From NCBI GenBank assembly GCA_033764875.1, contig JANRIO010000120.1, forward strand, positions 108,843-172,842: a stretch of DNA of 64,000 bases, read 5' to 3'. A program made the translations under genes and the position numbers. Every line of letters starts with the position of its first letter. Position 1 is the first letter of the stretch. This DNA is from AWTP1-13 sp033764875. Lineage in GTDB: Bacteria; Pseudomonadota; Alphaproteobacteria; Rhizobiales; Hyphomicrobiaceae. This document shows, one piece after another, positions 43,753 through 52,376 of the stretch. Under the pieces are notes generated by a model. The model searched no databases. It worked only from the letters and a program-made list of their open reading frames with translations, and had not been told where the DNA came from.

Positions 43753-44535
43753 TCATTGCTGGCGTCCCCGCCAGTGCACCACCTTGCGCTCCACCAGCGC
43801 AATGAGCCGATCGCTCGCGAGCCCGATTGCGCCGATGATGATGATGCCTGCGAAGACGTAGGTGGTGCGGAAGAAGCTGCTGGCATCGAGGATGACGAAG
43901 CCCAGCCCCCGGTCGCCGCCGAGGAGCTCCGATGCAACGAGGATCGTGAGTGCCGTCCCCATGGCGACACGCAGCCCCGTCATGATCAGCGGCAGCGCCG
44001 AGGGCAGGATGACGAAGCGAAAGGTCTGCACCGCATTGGCGCCCATGGAGTGGGCGGCGCGGACCGTGTCCACCGTCGCCGACTGCGCGCCGGCGTGGGC
44101 GTTGACCATCATGATCAGAAAGACGGAAACGAAGATCAGCAGGATCTTCGACAGCTCGCCGATGCCGAACCAGAGGATGAAGAGCGGGATGAGCCCCAGC
44201 GGCGGGATCGGCCGGATGACCTCCGATGGCACAAGAAACACGGCATCGAGGATCGGCACCCGGCCGCGGATCAGACCGATGACGGTACCGAGAATGGAGC
44301 CCAGCACGAAGGCGATCGTCACACGCGTCAGACTGGCGCCGATGTGGGTGCTGAGCGCGACCCCGGAGTAGCCGCGTTGCAGCATGTCGATCAGGCTGGC
44401 GAGCACGGCCTCCGGCGGCGGCAGGATTATTGCGGCCACCGCCTTCTGGTGCGTGACGAAGGTCCACAGCGCCAGGACCGCGAGCGGCGACAGGACGGCG
44501 ACGATGAGGTAGGCCCGCTTCTCTCGCGGCATCAT
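43753..44535 (-). CDS. NitT/TauT-family ABC permease (first importer)
   Basis: 260 aa with six membrane helices. The cytoplasmic coupling loop has AHSMGANAVQTFRFVILPSALPLIMTGLR, the EAA-type motif of SsuC/TauC permeases, and IPPLGLIPLFILWFGIGELSK is the family's conserved stretch. Its ATG overlaps the ATPase stop (ATGA). It forms the channel, probably as a homodimer, with the receptor and ATPase encoded upstream. Confidence 0.92.
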   Translation of the reverse strand: MMPREKRAYLIVAVLSPLAVLALWTFVTHQKAVAAIILPPPEAVLASLIDMLQRGYSGVALSTHIGASLTRVTIAFVLGSILGTVIGLIRGRVPILDAVFLVPSEVIRPIPPLGLIPLFILWFGIGELSKILLIFVSVFLIMMVNAHAGAQSATVDTVRAAHSMGANAVQTFRFVILPSALPLIMTGLRVAMGTALTILVASELLGGDRGLGFVILDASSFFRTTYVFAGIIIIGAIGLASDRLIALVERKVVHWRGRQQ

Positions 44536-45395
44536 CGGCCTCCCGCCTTGTTGCCTTGCCCGCTCCCGCTGCGCATCCGGCGATAGATGATCTCGCGCAG
44601 CCGGATGAATTCCGGATGCAGCCGGTTCTCGGGATCGTCGCGCGGCTCGGGCAGCGCCACCGCGAACTCGTCGTAGGCTCCCGTCGCGAGCGACGTGGCG
44701 AGGAAGACGCGTTGCCCCAGGTAGATGGCCTCGTCGATGCTGTGCGTGATGAAGACGATGGTGGCACCGGTGTGCCGCTGGATCCGCAGCAGCTCCTCCT
44801 GCAGCGTCTCGCGCGTCTGCACGTCGAGGGCCGAGAACGGCTCGTCCATCAGCATGACGGTGGGCTTGGCCGCAAGGACCCGCGCCAGGCCCACGCGCTG
44901 CCGCATGCCACCGGACAGCTCGTAGGGATAGGCGCCGAGGCGGTCGGCGAGACCGACCAGCGCCCCCATCTCCTCGGCGATGGCCTGGCGCTCGCGACGG
45001 CTCTTGTGCGCGCAGCGCAGGCTGAAGGCGATGTTCTCGGCCACCGTCATCCAGTCGAACAGCGCTGCAGACTGGAACACGACACCCCGGTCCGGTCCGG
45101 GACCGGCGATCTCACGCCCCGCGGCAAGGCAGACGCCGCTCGTGGGCGTGAGGAATCCGGCGATGAGATTGAGGATCGTCGTCTTGCCGCAACCCGAGGG
45201 GCCGAGCAGCGAGACGATCTCGCCCGGCTCGACCTCGAAGGAGACGTTGTCGAGGATCCCGCGGTTGCCGTAGGAAAAGCCGACACGGTCGAACTTCAGG
45301 CTCGGCCGGCCGCTGCCCGCACGCCGTGCGCTGGCCGCGGCGACAGGTGGACCGCCGTCTGCAGGCACGAGCCGCATTGGCCGCTGCGCTGACAC
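44532..45395 (-). CDS. NitT/TauT-family ABC ATPase (first importer)
   Basis: 287 aa from a GTG at 45395 (an ATG at 45377 is the alternative), six bases after the receptor stop. Walker A GPSGCGKTT, signature LSGGMRQRVGLAR, Walker B VMLMDEPFSALD, switch His in FITHSIDEA. An N-terminal extension of about 30 residues precedes the ABC fold. The end (FIRLREIIYRRMRS) is the usual tail of SsuB/TauB-like ATPases. Confidence 0.93.
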   Translation of the reverse strand: MSAQRPMRLVPADGGPPVAAASARRAGSGRPSLKFDRVGFSYGNRGILDNVSFEVEPGEIVSLLGPSGCGKTTILNLIAGFLTPTSGVCLAAGREIAGPGPDRGVVFQSAALFDWMTVAENIAFSLRCAHKSRRERQAIAEEMGALVGLADRLGAYPYELSGGMRQRVGLARVLAAKPTVMLMDEPFSALDVQTRETLQEELLRIQRHTGATIVFITHSIDEAIYLGQRVFLATSLATGAYDEFAVALPEPRDDPENRLHPEFIRLREIIYRRMRSGSGQGNKAGGR

Positions 45396-45401
45396 GAGGG
45401 C

Positions 45402-46412
45402 CTACTTCCGGCTCGCGAGATACTTCTGGATCGGCTTTGTGTCGACGATCCCGCTCCAGTCCGCCGGCGGCGCCTGGATGCGCTTCTGCTCGTAGAGGAA
45501 GGCGCCTATGCCCTTGAGATGCTTCATGAAGCGGCTGTCAAGCTCCTTGCCGGGAGCCCCGATGAAGTCCGCCGTCAGGGTTTCCTCGAACGTCGGATGC
45601 GTGGCCGTTTGGCCCTCGATCAACTTGGCGAACACGTCGGGCGCCTGATCCACGCGCTTGGCCTCGTACTGGCGCACGCCGGCTGGGTCGCCCTTGTAGG
45701 CTCTCTGCGCCTCGTCCCAGGCCTTGAGGAAGCGCTGCACGGTGTCGTCGCTTCCTGCAAGGAACGCCTTGCGCGTCACCCAGACGCCACCCGTAATCAT
45801 GTTGAGCGACTTCGTAGTGGCGATCGGCTTGGCGCCGGCACGCTCCATCGCGCCCACATTGGGTTCCCACACGAAGGCCGCGTCGATCTGGCCGGCGACG
45901 TAGGCGGGCGGCATGTTGGCCGGCGAGAGATTGACCATCGTGACGTCCTCAGGCTTGAGGCCGTTCTGCGCCAGCGCCTGTAGCGTGTGATAGTGGCTGG
46001 TCGATCCGATGGCGACACCGATCTTCTTGCCCTTGAGGTCCGCGACCTTGCCGATCCCTGCGGCCGGATTGGCAACGAGGCGCACGTTGGTGAGATCGAG
46101 ACGCTCCATGAACAGGACCGTGATGGGCAGCCCGTTCGAGTAACCCGTCACCGCGGGGAATTCGCCCATCCAGGCGAGATCCACCTCGTTGGAGGCGAGC
46201 GCGGGCAGCATCGCGGGACCGGCCGGAAACGTCGATGTCTTGACGTCCAGTCCGCTCTTCTCGAACACGCCGGCATTCAGCGCATACATCAGCAGCACGT
46301 TGATCTCACCGGACTGGAAGCCGATGCGGATCGGCTTCTTGTCCTGTGCGGCGGCCCCGATGGCCGGCAATATTGTCGCGAGCAGCACGAGCACAAGGGA
46401 TTTCAGGCGCAT
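45402..46412 (-). CDS. NitT/TauT-family ABC substrate-binding protein (first importer)
   Basis: 336 aa, ATG at 46412. Signal peptide SLVLVLLATILPAIGAAAQ. The mature part has the SsuA/TauA pattern: IRIGFQSGEINVLLMYALNAG, VDLAWMGEFPAVTGYSN, KKIGVAIGSTSHYHTLQAL and QIDAAFVWEPNVGAM. Ligands in the family are alkanesulfonates, nitrate, thiamine precursors and similar. An M20 deacylase upstream and an amidase downstream suggest an N-acyl or amide compound. Confidence 0.92.
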   Translation of the reverse strand: MRLKSLVLVLLATILPAIGAAAQDKKPIRIGFQSGEINVLLMYALNAGVFEKSGLDVKTSTFPAGPAMLPALASNEVDLAWMGEFPAVTGYSNGLPITVLFMERLDLTNVRLVANPAAGIGKVADLKGKKIGVAIGSTSHYHTLQALAQNGLKPEDVTMVNLSPANMPPAYVAGQIDAAFVWEPNVGAMERAGAKPIATTKSLNMITGGVWVTRKAFLAGSDDTVQRFLKAWDEAQRAYKGDPAGVRQYEAKRVDQAPDVFAKLIEGQTATHPTFEETLTADFIGAPGKELDSRFMKHLKGIGAFLYEQKRIQAPPADWSGIVDTKPIQKYLASRK

Positions 46413-46434
46413 GGCAGGAGCTCCACTTCGGGGG

Positions 46435-47742
46435 TCAGGGTTTCGTGCTGAGAATGCTGAGGATGGTGAGGGAGAGGACGCGCGTGGCGGCCACGGCCTT
46501 GGGAATGTGGATCCACTCGTTTACGGGCGCCCATCCGTCCTCGCCGGGGCCGAAGGTGACGGCCTTGTGCCCGCGCTCCGAGAAGCGGATGGTGTCGTTG
46601 AAGGCATTCTTGCGGTAGAGCACGGGCGGCTCGCCGAATAGGCGCTGGTAGCAGGCGGACAACGCCGCCGTCGGGCTTTCCTCCGGCACCTGCTCGCCCG
46701 TGCCGTCCACGAACAGTGCGTTGGGGTAGGGCCGCGCCGTGGCGATCAGGTCGGGGATGTCCGCCTTCGCCTTTTCGATCACGGTGTTGATGTCCGCCAT
46801 GACGCTCTCGCGTGTCATGCCGGGGACGATCCCGACGATGGCCAGCACGGCCTTGCAGATGTCGGGCGTGAACTGCATCTCGCGCTTCAGTCCTCCGTTG
46901 ACGCGCAGCACCGCCGCCATCGGCGGCGTTCCGCCCGCCCGAGGCGCCGGCGTGTGCGTGAACGTCATGGTCTCGAAGCGCGTCAGCAGGTGCGCCATGC
47001 GAGCGACGGCGTTGACGCCGGTATCAGGGCGCCAGAGATGCGTCTTCAGGCCGCGCGTCTCGATCTCGACCAGGAAGTTGCCGCAATTCGCGACGGCGAC
47101 GCCCATACCCCAGCTGCCGTCCTTGCGGGTCCAACCGGTGGGCTCGCAGACGATGGTGTAGTCCGCCTTGTAGCCCTTCTCGTCGAGCAGGAAGATTGAT
47201 CCGTCAGGGCCGTTCTTCTCCTCGTCCACCGTGAAGACGCAATCGAGCCGGCCGCCGAGCTTCACGCCCGCCTCGCGGATCGCGCGCACGGCAAGAAGGA
47301 TGCAGGCAAGGTTGCCGCGGGTGTCGGAGGTGCCCCGCGCGTAGAGCTTGTCGCCGTGACGCGTGGGGCGGAACGGGTGTCCCCCGGTCATGGTCCATGC
47401 GCTCCAATCGCCCGCCGGATAGGTATCGAGGTGATCGTTGAGGAGCAGCGAGGGGCCCCCGCTGCTGCCGCGCAGGGTGCCCACCACATTGGGTCGTCCT
47501 TCGCGCTTGCCCACGAGATCCACCGCGAAATCCATCTCGCGAAGAATGTCTGCGGTGACGAGCGCGGCGCCCTCCTCCCGCGCGGGAGGCTCGTCGGGAT
47601 CGAGTGGGTTCTCCGCCTCCGGCTGTCCGGCGGGAATGAGCTTGCAGGCGAGATCGAGCCAGCCGGCCTCGGTGATGTTCTGCAGAACCTTCGTCTCGAG
47701 CGGCGTAAGATCGTCTGGCAGGGTCTCGGCGCGCGCGGTCAT
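46435..47742 (-). CDS. M20 (ArgE/DapE-like) deacylase with an altered metal-ligand region
   Basis: 435 aa from the ATG at 47742. Metal-site segments: NDHLDTYPAG (first His and Asp), GTSDTRGN (bridging Asp), VDEEKNGPDG (catalytic Glu pair) and VCEPTG (further acidic ligand). In the usual last ligand segment, HxPNE, the His position reads Ala (GWAPVNEWIHI), so the second metal may be bound differently. M20 enzymes remove acyl groups from amino acids or split small peptides. First gene of a five-gene operon with an ABC importer and an amidase, it may deacylate the imported compound. Confidence 0.87.
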   Translation of the reverse strand: MTARAETLPDDLTPLETKVLQNITEAGWLDLACKLIPAGQPEAENPLDPDEPPAREEGAALVTADILREMDFAVDLVGKREGRPNVVGTLRGSSGGPSLLLNDHLDTYPAGDWSAWTMTGGHPFRPTRHGDKLYARGTSDTRGNLACILLAVRAIREAGVKLGGRLDCVFTVDEEKNGPDGSIFLLDEKGYKADYTIVCEPTGWTRKDGSWGMGVAVANCGNFLVEIETRGLKTHLWRPDTGVNAVARMAHLLTRFETMTFTHTPAPRAGGTPPMAAVLRVNGGLKREMQFTPDICKAVLAIVGIVPGMTRESVMADINTVIEKAKADIPDLIATARPYPNALFVDGTGEQVPEESPTAALSACYQRLFGEPPVLYRKNAFNDTIRFSERGHKAVTFGPGEDGWAPVNEWIHIPKAVAATRVLSLTILSILSTKP

Positions 47743-47919
47743 GACATCTCCGGAAGGCGGGCAATGACTGCCTTTTGCGCAATCGCACAACCCTTGCTCA
47801 GTCCTGCAGGCAGCGTGACCGCAAAATGAGACATAGTCTGTCAATTGGTTGACGCTCGCAGCCCGGACCGCGTGCTTATCTGTCGGCTTGTCCCTGGCAC
47901 GCACCGACGGAGAGATACG

Positions 47920-48894
47920 ATGCGTCACGTGATTGCAGCCCTGGCTGCCGGCCTGAGCCTGATCTCGGCCCAGACCTCTGCAAGTGCCGCGGAGAAAGTT
48001 CGCCTCGCCCAGAACCTTTCGCCCATCTCGGCTACGGTGATCATCGCCAAGCAGAAGGGCTTCTTCGCCAAGCACGGCCTCGATGTGGAGGTGAGCAACT
48101 TCACGAGCGGCAAGAAGTGCCTCGACACCGTTCTCGGTGGCGGCGCCGACATCGCGACGACGGCCGAAGCGCCCACGACCGCTGCCGCGATGTCGAAGCA
48201 GCCGATCGCGTTCCTCGCGCGCATGGAGTACTCCGACCTCAAGACGCTTGTTGCGGCCGATGCCAAGATCGGCGGTCCTGCGGATCTCAAGGGCAAGAAG
48301 ATCGGCTACACGGCGGGGACCGGCGGGGAGGTCTATACCATGACGCTCCTCAAGAAGGCGGGGCTGAAGCCCACCGACGTCTCGCTCACGAACCTGCCGC
48401 CGCAAGGCATGGTGGCGGCAATGGCAGCCGGCAGCATCGATGCCTTCAACACCTGGGAGCCCCACATCTCGAACGGCCTGAAGGTTCTCGGCGGCAAGGC
48501 CAAGCTGATCGACACCAAGGGCGTCTACTCGGAAACCTTCAACATCGTCGTGATGCAGGATTGGCTCGCGAAGAACCCTGCGACCGCCGACAAGTTCCTG
48601 TCCGCAGCCATCGAGGCCGAAGGCTGGATGAAGGCGAACAAGACCGAGGCGATCAAGGCCGTCGCCGAGGCCGTCTCGATGAAGGAGGACGAGCTTTCGG
48701 CCATCTGGAGCGAGTATGTGTTCGATCTCGTGCTCGACGACAAGCAGCTTGCCGTGCTCAAGGCGCACGCCGAGTGGCGCCTGGAGAGCGGCAACCATCC
48801 GCCGAATGCCACGATGCCCGACTTCTCGAAGGTGATCTTTGCCGACCCGCTGCGCCGCGTCGCCAAGGACCGGGTCAAGTTCAGCGGACTGTGA
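47920..48894 (+). CDS. NitT/TauT-family ABC substrate-binding protein (second importer)
   Basis: 324 aa from the ATG at 47920 with GGAGAG upstream. Signal peptide HVIAALAAGLSLISAQTSASAA. Receptor pattern: VRLAQNLSPISATVIIAKQKGFFAKHGLDVEV, GGADIATTAEAPTTAAAM, KKIGYTAGTGGEVYTMTLL and GSIDAFNTWEPH. It differs clearly from the first importer's receptor. The gene is divergent from the M20 operon across 177 bases, which should hold both promoters. Confidence 0.92.
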   Translation: MRHVIAALAAGLSLISAQTSASAAEKVRLAQNLSPISATVIIAKQKGFFAKHGLDVEVSNFTSGKKCLDTVLGGGADIATTAEAPTTAAAMSKQPIAFLARMEYSDLKTLVAADAKIGGPADLKGKKIGYTAGTGGEVYTMTLLKKAGLKPTDVSLTNLPPQGMVAAMAAGSIDAFNTWEPHISNGLKVLGGKAKLIDTKGVYSETFNIVVMQDWLAKNPATADKFLSAAIEAEGWMKANKTEAIKAVAEAVSMKEDELSAIWSEYVFDLVLDDKQLAVLKAHAEWRLESGNHPPNATMPDFSKVIFADPLRRVAKDRVKFSGL

Positions 48895-48897
48895 TCG

Positions 48898-49677
48898 ATG
48901 GCGGACCGCATCGCAGGCGCGTCGTCAGGCAGCCGCTGGCAGGAACAGCTCGTCCTGCTGGCGTCCCTTCCGCTGTTCCTCATCGGATGGGAGGTTATCT
49001 CGCGCTCGGGTATCGTCAACGCGCGCCTGTTCCCCCCACCCAGCGATGTCGCCATTGCCACCTGGGGCTGGGCGCGTAGCGGCCAGCTGTGGACCGATCT
49101 CGGCATGAGTGTCTCCCGCATCGCGGTAGGGCTCACCACAGGCACCACCGTCGGCGTGGCGGTGGGGCTTGCCACGGGACAGGTCCGGGTCGTCGCCAAC
49201 CTTCTGACGCCGATCTTCCAGATCCTGCGGCCGATCCCGCCCATCGCCTTCGTCCCGATCGTCATCCTCTGGTTCGGGCTCTCCGAGCTCGGCAAGTACT
49301 TTCTCGTCTTCTGGGGGGTGTTCTTCACCGTCTGGATGGCGGCCCACCTTGGCGTCCGCCGCGTCGATCCGCACTACCTGCGGGCCGCGCGCATGCTGGG
49401 CACGCCCGAGTACCGGCTCTTTCGAGAGATCCTGCTGCCGGCCGCCCTTCCCGTGATCTTTGTCGGGATCCGCACCGCCGTCAGCATCGCATTCTACACC
49501 TTGGTCGCGGCGGAGCTGGCCGGCACCTTCGCCGGCGTTGCCTACCGCATCGACGTGGCCCAGCAGAACCTGCAGATCGGGCAGGTGATGGGCGGCCTGC
49601 TTCTGCTCGGTCTCGTCTCTTCGCTCTCGGATCGGCTGTTTGAGCACGTGTCCCGCCGCCTCGTATGGTGGTCATGA
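48898..49677 (+). CDS. NitT/TauT-family ABC permease (second importer)
   Basis: 259 aa, ATG three bases after the receptor stop. Six helices; conserved IPPIAFVPIVILWFGLSELGKYFLV stretch and coupling loop AARMLGTPEYRLFREILLPAALPVIFVGIR. Its stop overlaps the ATPase start. Confidence 0.92.
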   Translation: MADRIAGASSGSRWQEQLVLLASLPLFLIGWEVISRSGIVNARLFPPPSDVAIATWGWARSGQLWTDLGMSVSRIAVGLTTGTTVGVAVGLATGQVRVVANLLTPIFQILRPIPPIAFVPIVILWFGLSELGKYFLVFWGVFFTVWMAAHLGVRRVDPHYLRAARMLGTPEYRLFREILLPAALPVIFVGIRTAVSIAFYTLVAAELAGTFAGVAYRIDVAQQNLQIGQVMGGLLLLGLVSSLSDRLFEHVSRRLVWWS

Positions 49678-50483
49678 TGCAGCTGCGCATCGACAGAGGC
49701 GAGAGTGCTGCGCCCGTGCGCGGCCGGCTGGCCGTCGATCGTGTCTCGATCCGGTTCGGCACGGCACTGGCCCTGAGCGAGCTCAGCTTCGCCTTGGCGC
49801 CGGGATCCTTCATGGCCTTGCTGGGTCCTTCCGGTTGCGGCAAGTCGACGTTGCTCAATGCCATCGCCGGGTTCCAGCCGGTCGAGACCGGGACGATCCA
49901 GCTCGACGGCACCGCCGTCACCGGGCCGGGGGCCGATCGCGGCGTTGTCTTCCAGCAGCCCTGGCTTTTTCCCTGGATGACGGTGCGCGACAACATCGCC
50001 TACGGTCCCCGCATGCGCGGCCTGCCGCGGGCCGAGATCGCCGCGCAGGCAGATACACTTCTCAAGGTCGTCGGGCTGGCGCACGCGGCGCTGAAGTATC
50101 CCCAACAGCTTTCCGGCGGCATGCAGCAGCGGGCGGCGATCGCGCGCGTTCTGGCCAACGATCCGGCCGTTCTGCTGATGGACGAGCCGTTCGCCGCGCT
50201 CGACGCCCAGACGCGCAGCATGATGCAGGCCTACTTGCTCGAGGTCTGGAGCAAGCTTCCAAAGACCATCGTCTTCGTCACGCACGACATCGACGAAGCA
50301 TTGCTGCTGTCGGACCGCATCATCGTCATGGGCACGCAGCCCGGTCGGGTCATTGCCGACCTTGCGAACCTGCTGCCGCGCCCGAGGCCCGCCGAGATCG
50401 CCTTCGACAGCCACTATCTTGATCTGAAGAAGCAGTGCTTCGACCTGATCCGGGCGGAGACGCTGAAGAGCTTCACGTCCTAG
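49674..50483 (+). CDS. NitT/TauT-family ABC ATPase (second importer)
   Basis: 269 aa if started at the ATG at 49674, whose ATGA overlaps the permease stop; an in-frame ATG at 49665 is also possible. Walker A GPSGCGKST, signature LSGGMQQRAAIAR, Walker B VLLMDEPFAALD, switch His in FVTHDIDEA. Completes a receptor-permease-ATPase importer with nothing else in the operon. Confidence 0.93.
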   Translation: MMQLRIDRGESAAPVRGRLAVDRVSIRFGTALALSELSFALAPGSFMALLGPSGCGKSTLLNAIAGFQPVETGTIQLDGTAVTGPGADRGVVFQQPWLFPWMTVRDNIAYGPRMRGLPRAEIAAQADTLLKVVGLAHAALKYPQQLSGGMQQRAAIARVLANDPAVLLMDEPFAALDAQTRSMMQAYLLEVWSKLPKTIVFVTHDIDEALLLSDRIIVMGTQPGRVIADLANLLPRPRPAEIAFDSHYLDLKKQCFDLIRAETLKSFTS

Positions 50484-50536
50484 CGCCGATCACCGGCGAG
50501 TACGGTGCACGTGCGCTGAAGGTGGACTTCAGGAGT

Positions 50537-50551
50537 GGGCGCGTCGCGCCC
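50537..50551. terminator. Candidate hairpin in a convergent gap
   Basis: Stem GGGCGC (50537-50542) / GCGCCC (50546-50551) with a 3-base loop in the 82-base gap between two convergent genes. A second small stem (CGCCG / CGGCG, 50484-50498) follows the ATPase stop at once. No T-runs; possible bidirectional transcription stop. Confidence 0.35.
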
Positions 50552-50565
50552 GCCTTCGGACAGCC

Positions 50566-52311
50566 TCACACCGGTCGATCCCCCTTGCTGACTTTCAGTG
50601 TCCGGTTGTCGGCGGCCGGCAGCATGCGCGCGGGATCGCGCGTCACCACGCAGTCGATGACGGTCGGTGTCGAGGTGTTGGCCAGGCCCTCGCGCAGCGC
50701 CGCATTGAGCTTCCCGGGATCCGCGACCCGGATGCCGAGACAGCCGAAGCCCTTGGCGATGTCGGCGTAGTTGAGCTCGACCAGGTCGCTGGACTGGTAG
50801 TTGCCCGCTCCGTAGACGGCGTGCTGCAGCGCCTTCACGTAGCCCGACGCCGCGTTGTTGAAGACGATCGCGACGAAGTTGGCGCCGAGCCGCCGCGCGG
50901 TTTCCAGATCCCCCATGCTCATGTTGAAGCCGCCGTCGCCGGTCAGCGACACGACGCGCCGCTTCGGGCCGGCGCCGAGGCTGGCGCCGATCCCTCCGGG
51001 GACGCCATAGCCGATCGAGGCGAAACCGCGGTCGGGCAGGAAATGGCGCCCGGCGGCCTTGGTGTCCAGGAACAGCCCGCCCCAGTGCGCGGCGAAGCCG
51101 CCGTCGGCGACCACGATGCCGTCCGCCGGCATCACCTTGCCGAGCTCGTTCATCAGTCGGCCGATGTTGATCGGGCTCTCTGTCGCCTCCAGCCGTTCGC
51201 GCGCGCCCTCGCGCCAGGCCGTCATGCGCTTCGGCACCTCTGCAACCCACCCCGCGCGCGCCGCACGCCGCCTGCCGCCGTCGCCGAGCGCGGCTGCCAG
51301 ATCCTCGAGCGCCAGCCGCGCGTCCCCGACGAGCGCCACCTCGGCCGGCGTGGTGCGGCCGATCTCGGTCGGATCGATCTCGATGTGGATGAGAGCCTTG
51401 CCGGCCGGAAACAGCGAGAAGCGCTTGGTCGCGATCTCGCCCAGCTTGCACCCGACCACCAGCAGGCAATCGCTCTCCGCGATCATGCCGTTGGCGATTC
51501 GATCGTAGCGGCCGAACAGGCCCGCCGAGAGACCATGCGTGCACGCAATGGCCCCCTTGCCGCTCATGGTGTGGGCGACCGGGATGCTCTGCCCCTCCGC
51601 AAGCGCCAGCAGCGCGTCGTAGGCTTGCGAGATGTGGACGCCGCCCCCGGCAAGGATCAACGGCCGCTCCGCCTGCGCCAGCAGCGCCGCGGCCCGCGTG
51701 ATGTCATCGCCGGCAGGGCGGAAGCGGCGCGCCTGCGCTCTGGTCGTCGCCGGGTCGACCCAGAGCTCCGCCGCCTCGAACTCGTGCTCGCCGTGCGCGA
51801 CGTCCTCCGGCACGTCGATCACCACCGGACCCGGCCGGCCTGACGTCGCCACCGCGAAGGCGCGTCGCACGTGCTCGGGAATCCGCTTGATGCACTCGAC
51901 CCGGATGATCTCCTTGACGACCGGCCGCAGCACCTCGAGCTGGCGCGTCTCCTGCGTCATGTTCTTCCAGGCGTGCTCGCGATTGGCGTCGCCGACGATG
52001 GCGATCATCGGCAACCCGGCGTTGAAGCTTTCGACGAGGCCGGTAACGAGGTTGGTGGCGCCGGGGCCGAGCGTGGCATCGACGCAGCCCGGACGGTTGG
52101 TGACCTTCGCATAGGCGTCGGCCGCGAAGGCGCCGGAGCGCTCGTCGTTTATCAGCGCGTGGCGCAGACCGAGCGCGCGGCAGGCCTCGTAGAAGGGCAG
52201 CAGCTGGAAGCCGCCCATGCCGAAGATCGGCCCGATGCCGCCCGCTTTCAGCATCTCGGCCAGCGCCTGGCCGCCGGTCATGCGGCGCATGGAGTTGAGT
52301 GGGAGCGTCAT
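50566..52311 (-). CDS. ThDP-dependent enzyme, acetolactate-synthase-like large subunit
   Basis: 581 aa from the ATG at 52311. All three ThDP-fold domains are present: the PYR domain with the catalytic Glu in NDERSGAFAADAYAK, a central nucleotide-fold domain (about 200-335), and the PP domain with GDGGFNMSMGDLETA...NN, the metal/pyrophosphate motif. The best overall fit is the acetolactate synthase / glyoxylate carboligase / benzoylformate decarboxylase group, but no residues settle the reaction. No ilvN-type regulatory subunit is nearby, so a catabolic role is more likely than valine synthesis. It is at the end of an SDR-TRAP operon controlled by an IclR regulator. Confidence 0.88.
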   Translation of the reverse strand: MTLPLNSMRRMTGGQALAEMLKAGGIGPIFGMGGFQLLPFYEACRALGLRHALINDERSGAFAADAYAKVTNRPGCVDATLGPGATNLVTGLVESFNAGLPMIAIVGDANREHAWKNMTQETRQLEVLRPVVKEIIRVECIKRIPEHVRRAFAVATSGRPGPVVIDVPEDVAHGEHEFEAAELWVDPATTRAQARRFRPAGDDITRAAALLAQAERPLILAGGGVHISQAYDALLALAEGQSIPVAHTMSGKGAIACTHGLSAGLFGRYDRIANGMIAESDCLLVVGCKLGEIATKRFSLFPAGKALIHIEIDPTEIGRTTPAEVALVGDARLALEDLAAALGDGGRRRAARAGWVAEVPKRMTAWREGARERLEATESPINIGRLMNELGKVMPADGIVVADGGFAAHWGGLFLDTKAAGRHFLPDRGFASIGYGVPGGIGASLGAGPKRRVVSLTGDGGFNMSMGDLETARRLGANFVAIVFNNAASGYVKALQHAVYGAGNYQSSDLVELNYADIAKGFGCLGIRVADPGKLNAALREGLANTSTPTVIDCVVTRDPARMLPAADNRTLKVSKGDRPV

Positions 52312-52376
52312 GTGGTAAACTCCGTGCAGGCGTGTCCGGGAGATTTGCGCCGCAGGGCCGGCGCGATGCAAGTGGT

